Positions 23,499-33,276 of a stretch of 64,000 nucleotides of DNA are shown here, one piece after another. The DNA lies in NCBI RefSeq assembly GCF_026343335.1, contig NZ_JAPELX010000001.1, forward strand, positions 1,612,001 through 1,676,000, read 5' to 3'. Position 1 is the first letter of the stretch. Every line of letters starts with the position of its first letter. This stretch comes from Streptomyces sp. NBC_00078. GTDB taxonomy: Bacteria > Actinomycetota > Actinomycetes > Streptomycetales > Streptomycetaceae. Below the pieces are notes generated by a model. That model saw only the letters and a list, made by a program, of their open reading frames with translations. It made no database searches and was not told where the DNA came from. A program made the translations under genes and the position numbers.

Positions 23499-23785
23499 GT
23501 GATGTCACATGGGAACGAATGTCTGACGGCCCGTCGGCATCGGCGCCTCGGGGCGGGGTAACCGGTCGGTGTCGGCCGTTTCGGGGAGTTCCCCACCGGA
23601 CGGAAGCGACGTCCGTCACATCATTGCGGGCCTGTTACCGCCCTGCACCGGGGTGTCACCGCAGGTGAACCTACGTCAACAGTGCGTAAGACATGGGTGA
23701 ACCCGATGTGCATGACCCCGGGAACCGCGAGTATCGTCCTCACCTGCACATACTCGTATCGAATCCCTTGACACCGGAGGGCCCG

Positions 23786-24457
23786 TTGTCCCGCTTCGTG
23801 CTCATCAAGGCAGTGCTCGGACCGATCATGCGCCTGATGTTCCGCCCACGGGTGGAGGGTGCGGAGCACATCCCTGGCGACGGTCCGGTCATCCTGGCCG
23901 GCAACCATCTGACCTTCATCGACTCGATGATCCTGCCTCTGGTCTGCGACCGTCAGGTCGTCTTCATCGGCAAGGACGAGTACGTCACCGGCAAGAGCTT
24001 CAAGGGCCGCCTGATGGCCTGGTTCTTCACGGGCGTCGGCATGATCCCGGTGGACCGCGACGGCGGCCGCGGCGGTGTCGCCGCGCTGATGACCGGCCGC
24101 CGGGTGCTGGAGGAGGGCCAGGTCTTCGGGATCTACCCGGAGGGCACGCGCTCCCCCGACGGCCGCCTCTACCGCGGCCGCACCGGCATCGCCCGGCTCA
24201 CCCTGATGACGGGGGCACCGGTCGTTCCCTTCGCGATGATCGGAACGGACAAGCTGCAGCCGGGCGGGGCGGGGATGCCCCGGCCCGGGCGGGTCACCGT
24301 CCGCTTCGGTGAGGCGATGGAGTTCTCGCGCTACGACGGCATGGGCCGGGACCGGTACGTGCTGCGTGCCGTGACCGACTCCGTGATGACTGAGGTCATG
24401 CGGTTGTCCGGGCAGGAGTACGTGGACATGTACGCGACCAAGGCCAAGGCTGCCTGA
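23786..24457 (+). CDS. plsC: 1-acyl-sn-glycerol-3-phosphate acyltransferase
   Basis: A 223-residue PlsC-family acyltransferase that adds the second acyl chain to lysophosphatidate. Motif I is ILAGNHLTFIDSMIL (HxxxxD: H, then D five residues on), motif II lies around GMIPVDRDGGRGG, motif III is GIYPEGTRSPDG, and motif IV lies around TGAPVVPFAMIG. The N-terminus VLGPIMRLMFRPRVEG is typical. I chose TTG 23786 because GGAGGG stands just before it and the conserved sequence starts there; GTG and ATG codons further upstream would add an unconserved extension. A strong terminator follows. Confidence 0.9.
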   Translation: MSRFVLIKAVLGPIMRLMFRPRVEGAEHIPGDGPVILAGNHLTFIDSMILPLVCDRQVVFIGKDEYVTGKSFKGRLMAWFFTGVGMIPVDRDGGRGGVAALMTGRRVLEEGQVFGIYPEGTRSPDGRLYRGRTGIARLTLMTGAPVVPFAMIGTDKLQPGGAGMPRPGRVTVRFGEAMEFSRYDGMGRDRYVLRAVTDSVMTEVMRLSGQEYVDMYATKAKAA

Positions 24458-24473
24458 GCCGACGGGTTTCCCG

Positions 24474-24511
24474 GAGCCGTACGCGCCTGCGAGGGTGCGT
24501 ACGGCTCTTTT
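24474..24511 (+). terminator. Rho-independent terminator after plsC
   Basis: An 11-bp inverted repeat (GAGCCGTACGC / GCGTACGGCTC) with a 12-nt loop, followed by TTTT, 17 bp past the plsC stop. Confidence 0.88.
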
Positions 24512-24652
24512 GTGGCGCGAAGACGTGAAGGCGCGGCGACAGGGACGGTGGGCTCGTCGTTCCCGCGCCACCGACCGTTTGGCTCTCCACGCGGGTGATC
24601 GGGTCACCGGGTGAAGCCGTGGTTCCTCTCGGAGGGCTGGTGCCCCGGCGCA

Positions 24653-26245
24653 CTAGGAGTACTGCGAGCACTCGGAATGCCGAGCGTCGGTGGCGGACCC
24701 GGCCACGATCGTCGACGGCTGCGAGGAGTTCCCGTCCAGTCGCTGGCCGCGCAGCAGGAACCATGCCGCCGCCGCTGTCGCCAGCAGGACCGCCGCGCCG
24801 ACGCCCGTCGCGAGGGCCAGGCCGTGGACGAAGGCCTCCCGGGCCGATGTAAGGAGTTGCTGCGCCGTGTCCGACGGGAGGTGTTTCGCCGCCTCCACCG
24901 CGCCCCCCAGTGACTCGTGTGCTCCTGACGGGGTCCCGGCCGGGGCGGCGAAGCCCCGGTAGACGCCCGTCACGATCGAGCCGAGAACCGCGATTCCGAG
25001 GGCCGCGCCCAGTTCGTACGCCGTTTCCGAGACCGCTGAGGCGGCGCCCGCCTGCTCCTTCGGTACGGAGGAGAGGATGACGTCGGCCGTCACCGTGAAG
25101 GAGAAGCCGGCGCCGATGCCGACGAAGAGCAGGGCGGTGCCGAGCAGGGGGTAGCCCGTCGAAGGGTCGAGCACGGTGAGGGCGGCCAGGGCGAGACCGA
25201 TCGCCGCGAGGCCGCCCGTGACGACCGCGCGGACCGAGAAGCGGCGCGCGGCGCGGCCCGCGAGCAGGCCCGCCGCCACCGCGCCGACCGCTGCGGGCAG
25301 TTCGGCGAGACCCGCCTCGAACGGGCGTCGACCCTGGACGAGTTGCAGGTACTGGGAGAGGAAGAAGACCAGGCCGGACAGGCCGAGGATGGTCAGCAGG
25401 TCGGCCAGGACCGCCGCACTGAAGCCGCGGTTGCCAAACAGGCGCATGTCCAGCAGCGGGGTGGGGAGCGTGAGTTGGCGGCGCACGAACCCGTACAGGG
25501 CGGCCGCGCCGGCCAGGCCCGCACCGAGGGCACTCCCCGAGAAGCCGTGCGTCGCCGCTTCCTTGACCGCGTACACGATGGCGATCACGCCGACCAGGGA
25601 CAGGACGACACTGATCAGGTCCCAGGGGCCGGGGTCCGGGTTCTTCGACTCCGGCAGGAGCTTGGCGCCGACCAGCACCAGGACCGCCATCACCGGCAGG
25701 TTGATCAGGAAGACCGAGCCCCACCAGAAGTGTTCGAGGAGGAAACCGCCGGCTATGGGACCGATCGCCGTACCCGCGGAGGCCGTCGCGCCCCAGATGC
25801 CCACGGCCAGACTGCGCTCGCGCGGGTCGTGGAAGAGGTTGCGGATCAGCGCGAGGGTGGCGGGCATGAGGGTCGCGCCCGCGACGCCGAGCAGGGCGCG
25901 GGCCAGGATCATCAACTCGGGTGTCGTCGCATAGGCGTTGAGCACGGATATCGCGCCGAAGGCCGTGGCGCCGCCGAGCAGGATCCGCTTGCGGCCGATG
26001 CGGTCGCCGAGGCTGCCCATCGACACCAGCAGGCCCGCGATGACGAAGGAGTAGACGTCGCCGATCCACAGGAGCTGGGTGCCGGAGGGCTTCAGGTCCT
26101 CGCTGATGTAGGGGGTCGCGAGACCGAGGACGGTCGCGTCGACGGCCACCAGCAGCACGGCGAGCACGAGGACGGACAGCGCGAGCCAGCGGCCCGGGCG
26201 CTTCACCGCCTCGGTCGTGGTCGCCGGCCGCAGGGTGCTGGTCAT
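24653..26245 (-). CDS. MFS drug exporter, DHA2/QacA type (14 TM)
   Basis: A 530-residue transporter of the major facilitator superfamily. The first helix carries the DHA2 motif D1 (LLVAVDATVLGLATPYISEDL). Motif A is GSLGDRIGRKRILLGG, and motif C is around ASAGTAIGPIAGGFLL. The spacing of hydrophobic segments gives about 14 spans, as in QacA/EmrB exporters driven by proton antiport. Its ATG overlaps the stop of the TetR gene by 4 bp, so regulator and pump form one unit. The ligand is unknown. The last 30 or so residues are polar and Ser/Thr-rich. Confidence 0.9.
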   Translation of the reverse strand: MTSTLRPATTTEAVKRPGRWLALSVLVLAVLLVAVDATVLGLATPYISEDLKPSGTQLLWIGDVYSFVIAGLLVSMGSLGDRIGRKRILLGGATAFGAISVLNAYATTPELMILARALLGVAGATLMPATLALIRNLFHDPRERSLAVGIWGATASAGTAIGPIAGGFLLEHFWWGSVFLINLPVMAVLVLVGAKLLPESKNPDPGPWDLISVVLSLVGVIAIVYAVKEAATHGFSGSALGAGLAGAAALYGFVRRQLTLPTPLLDMRLFGNRGFSAAVLADLLTILGLSGLVFFLSQYLQLVQGRRPFEAGLAELPAAVGAVAAGLLAGRAARRFSVRAVVTGGLAAIGLALAALTVLDPSTGYPLLGTALLFVGIGAGFSFTVTADVILSSVPKEQAGAASAVSETAYELGAALGIAVLGSIVTGVYRGFAAPAGTPSGAHESLGGAVEAAKHLPSDTAQQLLTSAREAFVHGLALATGVGAAVLLATAAAAWFLLRGQRLDGNSSQPSTIVAGSATDARHSECSQYS

Positions 26246-26808
26246 GATTCCTCTCTCCGTGAGGTGTCCTGGCGCAGTGCGCCGCCGAGCAGCAGCTCGA
26301 CGATCATGTGGGTGAAGTCCTTGGGGGCGACGCGGCCTTCCGACACGGCCCAGGCGCCGGAGGCCAGCAGGCCGTACAGCGCCTCGGTGAGCCAGGCCGG
26401 GGTGAGGTCGATTCGGAACTCGCCTGCCGTCTGACCGCGCCGGAACAGGGCCGCGATGCGGTCGTCGATCCTGGTCCAGCCCGCGTTCTGAATCCCGCTC
26501 TCGAACAGCTGGTTCTCGGTGTAGAGGAAGGCGAGGAGCGCGGCGGACGCTTCGACCGCCCGCACCAGACGCCGTACGCCTTCGCTCGCCGGCCCGTCCT
26601 CCAGGCGCGCCGCATCCAGCGCCGCCTCGCACTCCGCGATGCCGAGCGACTCCAGCGCCCGTACGAGCGCGTCGCGTCCGGCGAAGTGACGGTGCAGCGT
26701 GGCCCGGCTGATTCCGGCCGCCCTGGCGACCTCGTCCATCGTCGCGGTGGACTTCCTGGTCAGCAGGGCCGCGGCGGTGCGGAGTACATGGTCACGGTCG
26801 ACAGCCAT
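26242..26808 (-). CDS. TetR-family repressor of the adjacent MFS exporter
   Basis: A 188-residue TetR protein. The N-terminal helix-turn-helix is DHVLRTAAALLTRKSTATMDEVARAAGISRATLHRHFAGRDAL (helices 2-3: MDEVARAAGISRATLHRHF). The C-terminal part is the all-helical ligand-binding and dimer domain. ATG 26808 lies six bases after a TATTCT box with no ribosome site, so the mRNA is probably leaderless. Its stop overlaps the exporter start. It most likely represses its own promoter and the pump through the palindrome at 26821-26853, released by a pump substrate. Confidence 0.9.
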   Translation of the reverse strand: MAVDRDHVLRTAAALLTRKSTATMDEVARAAGISRATLHRHFAGRDALVRALESLGIAECEAALDAARLEDGPASEGVRRLVRAVEASAALLAFLYTENQLFESGIQNAGWTRIDDRIAALFRRGQTAGEFRIDLTPAWLTEALYGLLASGAWAVSEGRVAPKDFTHMIVELLLGGALRQDTSRREES

Positions 26809-26814
26809 GAGACA

Positions 26815-26853
26815 AGAATAGCCCATCCGAGACACTGCTGTCTCATAATGGGC
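26815..26853 (-). promoter_or_regulatory. Nested palindromic operator and promoter of the TetR-MFS operon
   Basis: The inner palindrome GAGACA-CTGC-TGTCTC (26829-26844) is perfect; an outer pair GCCCAT (26821-26826) / ATGGGC (26848-26853) encloses it. On the minus strand GAGACA can act as a -35, 18 bp before the TATTCT -10 (26815-26820), so a bound repressor would cover the promoter. A further GAGACA lies at 26808-26814. Confidence 0.7.
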
Positions 26854-26889
26854 ATGCATGACTCAGCACCGCAGGTCGTGCGGCGCCTG

Positions 26890-26945
26890 CCGGGTCTATC
26901 GGGTCTGCCGGTTTACGGGTCTACAGGTCTACGGGGTCTACCGGT
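26890..26945. repeat. Degenerate short tandem repeat, unit about CGGGTCTAC
   Basis: Six or seven imperfect 7-9 bp units in a row (CGGGTCTAT, CGGGTCTGC, CGGTTTA, CGGGTCTACA, GGTCTACG, GGGTCTAC, CGGTCAG) between the TetR promoter region and the stop of the aldo/keto reductase gene. No function assigned. Confidence 0.75.
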
Positions 26946-27916
26946 CAGTGCCAGGGCAGGCGGCCGCGCTGCTCCCAGTAGGCGGCCGGCTCCTGCACGA
27001 GCGTCGCGAGTCGGGCGAGCTGGTCCTCGTCCAGGTCCACGACCGCCGCGTGCAGGTTGGAGGCGAGCTGGGTGACGGTCGCCGCGCCGGAGAGGACGAC
27101 TCCGGCCCAGGGCTCGCGCAGGATCAGGCCGAGGGCGATCGCGTCGCAGCCCAGAGACGTTTGTGCGGCCACGGCCTTCAGGGCGTCCGGCGCCTGCGGG
27201 TCCGCGAGGCGGCCGTTGGCCATGCCCTCCTTGACGATCACGGTCAGGCCGGCGTCGTGTGCCTCGGCGAGAGCGGGAGCGGCCGAGGTCTCCAGGGCGT
27301 TGTACGTCGACTGGACGGTACGGAAGAGGGGTTCGCCGTCGACCGTCACGGCGAGGGCGGCGCGGATGGCCTCGGCCTGGGCGGGGCCGCTGGTGGAGAA
27401 GCCGATGGTGGTGCCGCGGGCGGCTGCCTCCGCCAGCTTGGCGTGGAGTTCCTTGTCGGTGAGGGCCGGGCTGTCCGGGGTCACCGAGTGGATCTGGTAG
27501 AGGTCGAGGCGGTCGCCGAGCAGTACGTCGGTCTCGGCGCGCTGGCGCTCGTACGTCGGGGCACTGTGGTCCTTGACCTCGTGCGTCTCGGCGTCCGCCG
27601 ACCAGCCGGCCGTGTAGGTGTAGCCCCACTTGCTGCCCACGACGATGTCGTCGATGCCGGGGCGGGCGCTCAGCCAGTCGGCGAGGAACTCCTCGGAGCG
27701 GCCATAGGAGCGGGCCACGTCGAAGTAGCGGACGCCTTGGGCGTAGGCGGCGTCGAGGAGTTCGTGGGTGCGGCGGCGCAGCGTCTCGACGCTGCGGTTG
27801 TCCCCGAGGTCCTGGTCCCGGCCGAGGTTGATGTAGCCGGGGCGGCCGACGGCAGCGAGGCCGAGTCCGATGTGGCAGGTGGGGGTTGTTGCTGAGGCCA
27901 GGCGGGCGAAGGGCAT
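26945..27916 (-). CDS. Aldo/keto reductase
   Basis: A 323-residue AKR-type TIM barrel. The N-terminus HIGLGLAAVGRPGYINLG leads into the catalytic loop AYAQGVRYFDVARSYGRSEEF, where Asp and Tyr of the AKR tetrad are visible. KWGYTY supplies the lysine and LYQIHSV the histidine. Later segments GFSTSGPAQ and LIL-EPWAGVVLSGAATVTQL resemble the NADPH pocket. It reduces carbonyls with NADPH; the substrate is unknown. The ATG at 27916 gives the standard length. It is not in an obvious operon with argH (89-bp gap, same strand). Confidence 0.88.
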   Translation of the reverse strand: MPFARLASATTPTCHIGLGLAAVGRPGYINLGRDQDLGDNRSVETLRRRTHELLDAAYAQGVRYFDVARSYGRSEEFLADWLSARPGIDDIVVGSKWGYTYTAGWSADAETHEVKDHSAPTYERQRAETDVLLGDRLDLYQIHSVTPDSPALTDKELHAKLAEAAARGTTIGFSTSGPAQAEAIRAALAVTVDGEPLFRTVQSTYNALETSAAPALAEAHDAGLTVIVKEGMANGRLADPQAPDALKAVAAQTSLGCDAIALGLILREPWAGVVLSGAATVTQLASNLHAAVVDLDEDQLARLATLVQEPAAYWEQRGRLPWH

Positions 27917-28004
27917 CGCGGCTCCGTTCGGTCGGCTCCGTTACGGCTTGCGACCAACGTACCCGTGATGACCTTCGACTCCCGCCTCGGAGCCCGGCGC
28001 TCCC

Positions 28005-29507
<1,503 letters not shown>

Positions 29508-29534
29508 CTACTGCTTGCGCGAGGTCACGACCGC

Positions 29535-30728
29535 TCAGGCGAGGTCCCGCTGCGCCGCGATCTTCGACGACAGGCCGTAGATGTCGATGAAGCCCTTGGC
29601 CGCGGCCTGGTCGAAGGTGTCGCCCGTGTCGTACGTCGCCAGGTTGAAGTCGTACAGCGACGTGGCGGAGCGCCGGCCGGTGACGACCGCGCGGCCGCCG
29701 TGCAGGGTCATCCGGATGTCGCCGTTGACGTGCTGGTTGGCCTCCTGGATGAAGCCGTCCAGGGCGCGCTTGAGCGGGGAGAACCACTGGCCGTCGTAGA
29801 CCAGTTCGCCCCAGCGCTGCTCGACCTGCCGCTTGTAGCGGGCGAGTTCACGCTCGACCGTGACGTTCTCCAGCTCCTGGTGGGCCGTGATGAGCGCGAT
29901 CGCGCCGGGGGCCTCGTACACCTCGCGGGACTTGATGCCCACGAGCCGGTCCTCGACCATGTCGATCCGGCCGATGCCCTGGGCTCCGGCACGCTCGTTG
30001 AGCTGCTGGATCGCCTGCAGGACGGTGACGGGCCTGCCGTCGACGGCGACCGGGACGCCCTGCTCGAAGGTGATGATCACCTCGTCGGCCTCGCGGGCGA
30101 GGGCCGGGTTCTGCGTGTACTCGTAGACGTCCTCGGTCGGCGCGTTCCAGATGTCCTCCAGGAAGCCCGTCTCGACGGCGCGTCCGAAGACGTTCTGGTC
30201 GATGGAGTACGGGGACTTCCTGGTGGTCGCGATCGGGAGGTTCTTCGCCTCGCAGAACGCGATGGCCTTGTCGCGGGTCATCGCGTAGTCACGGACCGGT
30301 GCGATGCACGTGAGGCCGGGGGCGAGGGCGACGATGCCGGCCTCGAAGCGGACCTGGTCGTTGCCCTTGCCGGTGCAGCCGTGGGCGACGGTCGTGGCGC
30401 CGTGCTTGTGGGCGGCGGCGACGAGGTGCTTGACGATCGTCGGCCGGGAGAGCGCGGAGACCAGTGGATAGCGGTCCATGTAGAGGGCGTTGGCCTTGAT
30501 CGCCGGGAGGCAGTACTCCTCGGCGAACTCGTCCTTTGCGTCGGCCACTTCGGCTTCCACGGCGCCGCACGCGAGGGCGCGCTTGCGGATGACGTCCAGG
30601 TCCTCGCCGCCCTGGCCGACGTCCACCGCGACAGCGACGACCTCGGCGCCCGTCTCCTCGGCGATCCAGCCGATGGCGACGGAGGTGTCCAGACCGCCTG
30701 AGTAGGCGAGTACGACGCGCTCGGTCAC
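29535..30728 (-). CDS. argG: Argininosuccinate synthase
   Basis: A 397-residue ATP-dependent ligase joining citrulline and aspartate. The ATP pyrophosphatase loop [14 protein letters not shown] opens the protein. [16 protein letters not shown] is the citrulline/aspartate site, and [17 protein letters not shown] and [18 protein letters not shown] are further family signatures. GTG 30728 has GAGGAG upstream; a start seven codons earlier is possible but lies in the promoter region. It is first in an argG-argH pair and sits behind tandem ARG boxes. Confidence 0.96.
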   Translation of the reverse strand: MTERVVLAYSGGLDTSVAIGWIAEETGAEVVAVAVDVGQGGEDLDVIRKRALACGAVEAEVADAKDEFAEEYCLPAIKANALYMDRYPLVSALSRPTIVKHLVAAAHKHGATTVAHGCTGKGNDQVRFEAGIVALAPGLTCIAPVRDYAMTRDKAIAFCEAKNLPIATTRKSPYSIDQNVFGRAVETGFLEDIWNAPTEDVYEYTQNPALAREADEVIITFEQGVPVAVDGRPVTVLQAIQQLNERAGAQGIGRIDMVEDRLVGIKSREVYEAPGAIALITAHQELENVTVERELARYKRQVEQRWGELVYDGQWFSPLKRALDGFIQEANQHVNGDIRMTLHGGRAVVTGRRSATSLYDFNLATYDTGDTFDQAAAKGFIDIYGLSSKIAAQRDLA

Positions 30729-30754
30729 GGGGTTCTCCTCACACCGCATTCACT

Positions 30755-30793
30755 GACATGCATGAGTATGCAATGCTCTGCATGATTCGTCAA
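30755..30793 (-). promoter_or_regulatory. argG promoter with tandem ArgR-type boxes
   Basis: On the minus strand -35 TTGACG (30788-30793) and -10 CATACT (30765-30770) are 17 bp apart. Overlapping them are ARG-box-like half sites: ATGCA repeats in AATCATGCAGAGCATTGCAT and in TTGCATACTCATGCATG. Two boxes overlap the promoter, consistent with repression by ArgR, whose gene is at 40659. Confidence 0.75.
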
Positions 30794-30828
30794 TCCGGGA
30801 CGGGTCGCGGAGAAGTTCTGAAGGGAGC

Positions 30829-30857
30829 TTGAACAAACGAAACCGCTTACCCGTACT
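30829..30857 (+). promoter_or_regulatory. Possible promoter of the secreted repeat protein gene
   Basis: TTGAAC (30829-30834), 17-bp spacer, CGTACT (30852-30857), 60 bp before the ATG at 30918. Weak -10. Confidence 0.35.
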
Positions 30858-30917
30858 TCCCCCCGAACGCCGGCGCCGCGTTTGTCAACCCACTCCTGAC
30901 CCAAGTGAGGCATCCGC

Positions 30918-31775
30918 ATGTCCAGGGCTCTTCCGAAGTACAACAAGCGCCGCGTCGCGATCATCGGCGGTGCCGCCGCGGTGGCGCTGTCCGGAGCGGT
31001 GATCGCCGGTTCCGCCCTCGCGGGTACGCCGTCCAAGAGCAGCGGCGACAACGCCCGGACCCTGGCCGCGTCCCCCGGCACCATCACGTGCCAGGACGTC
31101 GCCTCGAAACTCCCGGCGATCCCCGCCTCCGCACAGGCCGAGGTCACCCGGAACCTCACCCTGCTGCAGACACAGATCCAGGAAGCCGACAACCGGCTGC
31201 AGAGCACGGTCGGCCAGGGCGGCCCGAACTTCGTGAACAACGCCATCCTGGGGCCCCTCAAGGACAAGCGGGTGTCCACGATCAACCGCATCGCCACCGC
31301 CATCGGGCGTACGGCGGCCAAGCCGACCGGCCTGGACGCGCTGGCGCCGTGCACCCTGAACGCCGGCGGCGCGAACACCGGCAACGGCAACGCGGGCAAG
31401 GCCGGCTCCGGCGCCGCCGCGAACACCGCGGCCCCGAGCGCCGACACCGCGGCCGGCGGGCAGGCGGCGGGCGCCTCCGCCGCCGGCACCATCACCTGCC
31501 CCGACGTCGCCTCCAAGCTCCCGGCGATCCCCGCCTCCGCACAGGCCGAGGTCACCCGGAACCTCACCCTGCTGCAGACACAGATCCAGGAAGCCGACAA
31601 CCGGCTGCAGAGCACGGTCGGCCAGGGCGGCCCGAACTTCGTGAACAACGCCATCCTGGGGCCCCTCAAGGACAAGCGGGTGTCCACGATCAACCGCATC
31701 GCCACCGCCATCGGGCGTACGGCGGCCAAGCCGGCCGGGCTGGACTCCCTGGCCGCCTGCACGCTTACCAAGTAA
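30918..31775 (+). CDS. Secreted protein with two near-identical 95-residue repeats
   Basis: A 285-residue protein from ATG 30918 behind GTGAGG. An N-terminal signal peptide (KRRVAIIGGAAAVALSGAVIAGSALA) directs export. Two copies of one domain follow, residues about 54-145 and 190-283. Each starts TITC(Q/P)DVASKLPAIPASAQ, has a helical core (EVTRNLTLLQTQIQEADNRL) and ends CTL, with a cysteine near each end that could form one disulfide per copy. They are joined by a 45-residue Gly/Ala/Asn/Ser linker. The copies differ at only a handful of residues. No function recognised; the fold looks helical and the protein is probably wall-associated or free in the medium. Confidence 0.8.
   Translation: MSRALPKYNKRRVAIIGGAAAVALSGAVIAGSALAGTPSKSSGDNARTLAASPGTITCQDVASKLPAIPASAQAEVTRNLTLLQTQIQEADNRLQSTVGQGGPNFVNNAILGPLKDKRVSTINRIATAIGRTAAKPTGLDALAPCTLNAGGANTGNGNAGKAGSGAAANTAAPSADTAAGGQAAGASAAGTITCPDVASKLPAIPASAQAEVTRNLTLLQTQIQEADNRLQSTVGQGGPNFVNNAILGPLKDKRVSTINRIATAIGRTAAKPAGLDSLAACTLTK
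31110..31325 (+). repeat. 216-bp direct repeat, copy 1
   Basis: Identical base for base, by visual alignment, to 31518-31733. It lies inside the secreted repeat protein gene. Confidence 0.9.
31518..31733 (+). repeat. 216-bp direct repeat, copy 2
   Basis: The partner of 31110-31325, 408 bp downstream and in frame. Synonymous sites are identical too, so the duplication is recent or is kept uniform by gene conversion. Confidence 0.9.
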
Positions 31776-31955
31776 GTCGCGTGACAGGCGCTGTGGCCGC
31801 CCCGGTTGAGCGCCGGCCGGGGCGGTCACGGCCGGTTGGCAGGCGATCGAAGGACGGCAAAGGAGTTGGACAGGCGGGGCCGGCAAATGGAGCCCGGCAA
31901 ATGGAGTTCGCAATTCCTTAGACAGGCGAAAGGTTTGCGTCCATAATCGTCAGGC

Positions 31956-32543
31956 GTGGGCAAAACTTATGAACGCATAGACGGCAGGCTGCGCACCTTC
32001 ATCGAGGCGCAGCCCCTGTTCTTCACCGCGACCGCGCCCCTGTCGGGCGACGGCACGGTCAACCTCTCCCCCAAGGGGCTCAAGGGCTCCTTCGCGGTGC
32101 TCGACGAACTCACCGTGGCCTACCTGGACTTCGCCGGATCCAACGCGGAGACCATCGCACATCTGCGCGAGAACGGCCGTATCACGCTGATGTGGTGCGC
32201 CTTCCAGGGGCCGCCGAACATCGTGCGGGTACACGGGCGCGGCGAGCCGGTCTTCCGTGACGACCCGCGCTTCGGGGAGCTGCTCAGCCGTTTCCCGGAC
32301 ATCGACCCGACGGCCCACGGACTGCGGGCGATCATCGTGGTCACGGCCGAACTCGTCCGCGACACCTGCGGTTACGCGGTTCCCTTCATGACCTACGACG
32401 CGGACCGTGACCTGCACGGCAAGCGCTTCGCGCGCGAGGACGACGCCTCGCTCGGCGAGTACTTCGCCAAGAAGGACCATGTGGCCACGAGCCTGGATGG
32501 CCTACCCGGGCTGCCGTTGCCGCTGCCGCCCTCTACCGTCTGA
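31956..32543 (+). CDS. Pyridoxamine-5'-phosphate-oxidase-fold FMN-binding protein
   Basis: A 195-residue split-barrel flavoprotein. FIEAQPLFFTATAPLSGDGTVNLSPKGLKG is the strand pair that binds FMN in the PPOX superfamily, followed by VLDELTVAYLDFAGSNAETIAHLRENGRITLMWCAFQGPPNIVRVHGRGE. These proteins reduce small molecules or act as stress-related oxidoreductases; the substrate is unknown. GTG 31956 fits the conserved start. The stop is 3 bp before the ATG of the L,D-transpeptidase-like gene, so the two are likely co-transcribed. Confidence 0.85.
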   Translation: MGKTYERIDGRLRTFIEAQPLFFTATAPLSGDGTVNLSPKGLKGSFAVLDELTVAYLDFAGSNAETIAHLRENGRITLMWCAFQGPPNIVRVHGRGEPVFRDDPRFGELLSRFPDIDPTAHGLRAIIVVTAELVRDTCGYAVPFMTYDADRDLHGKRFAREDDASLGEYFAKKDHVATSLDGLPGLPLPLPPSTV

Positions 32544-32546
32544 GCC

Positions 32547-33257
32547 ATGCGATCAGCTCTCGCCGCCGGCGCTCTGGTGTCCGCCGCTCTGCTCGTGCTC
32601 GGTGCCGCGCCGGCCACGCCGGCCGCCACCGCACCTCTTCCCGCCCGGATGGCCGACACGGGTGGCGGTACGCAGCTGATCACCGCCGTTGCCCCGGTGC
32701 CGAGTTCGACCACCGGCACGGTCACCTGGTGGGACCTGCGCCACGGCCACTGGGTGCAGGCAGGTTCGGCCGCCGCCCGGTTCGGGGCGAAGGGGCTCGT
32801 CGAGGGAGCCTCGCGGAAGCAGAACACGAACACCACGCCCACCGGGCTCCACGACCTGCCGTACGCCTTCGGCATCAAGGCCGCGCCGCCCGGGACGCGC
32901 TACAAGTACCGTCCGGTGCAGCGGAGTTCGTGGTGGTGCGAGGACAACGCCTCCCGCTCCTACAACCGCTGGACCCAGCCGCGGCCGGCCGACTGCCGGG
33001 CGTCGGAGTCCGAGCACCTCGTCTCCTACCCGACGCAGTACGCGTACGCCCTCGTCATCGGCTTCAACTACCACGAGCGGGTGCACGGGCGCGGCGCCGG
33101 TATCTTCCTGCACGTCAACGGCCGTGGGGCGACGGCCGGTTGTGTGTCCGTCCCGGTGGACGCGATGCGGCGGATCCTTGCGTGGGTGCGGCCCTGGAGC
33201 AAGCCGCACATCGCCATCGGCACGGCCGGCGGAGGTACGGCGATCACCCGGTACTGA
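32547..33257 (+). CDS. Secreted L,D-transpeptidase-like (YkuD) protein
   Basis: A 236-residue protein with a signal peptide (residues 1-25, ending AATA). The catalytic motif of the YkuD fold is visible near the C-terminus: GAGIFLHVNGRGATAGCVSVPVDAMRRIL, with His, the Gly-rich turn and the nucleophile Cys. Upstream, TPTGLHDLPYAFGIKA and YPTQYAYALVIGFNY fit the beta-sandwich. Members make 3-3 crosslinks in peptidoglycan or attach proteins to it. This version is short, with no LysM or Ig-like domain. It converges on the sensor kinase gene with a 19-bp gap. Confidence 0.85.
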   Translation: MRSALAAGALVSAALLVLGAAPATPAATAPLPARMADTGGGTQLITAVAPVPSSTTGTVTWWDLRHGHWVQAGSAAARFGAKGLVEGASRKQNTNTTPTGLHDLPYAFGIKAAPPGTRYKYRPVQRSSWWCEDNASRSYNRWTQPRPADCRASESEHLVSYPTQYAYALVIGFNYHERVHGRGAGIFLHVNGRGATAGCVSVPVDAMRRILAWVRPWSKPHIAIGTAGGGTAITRY

Positions 33258-33276
33258 GCGAGTGCGGGTCCTCGAT

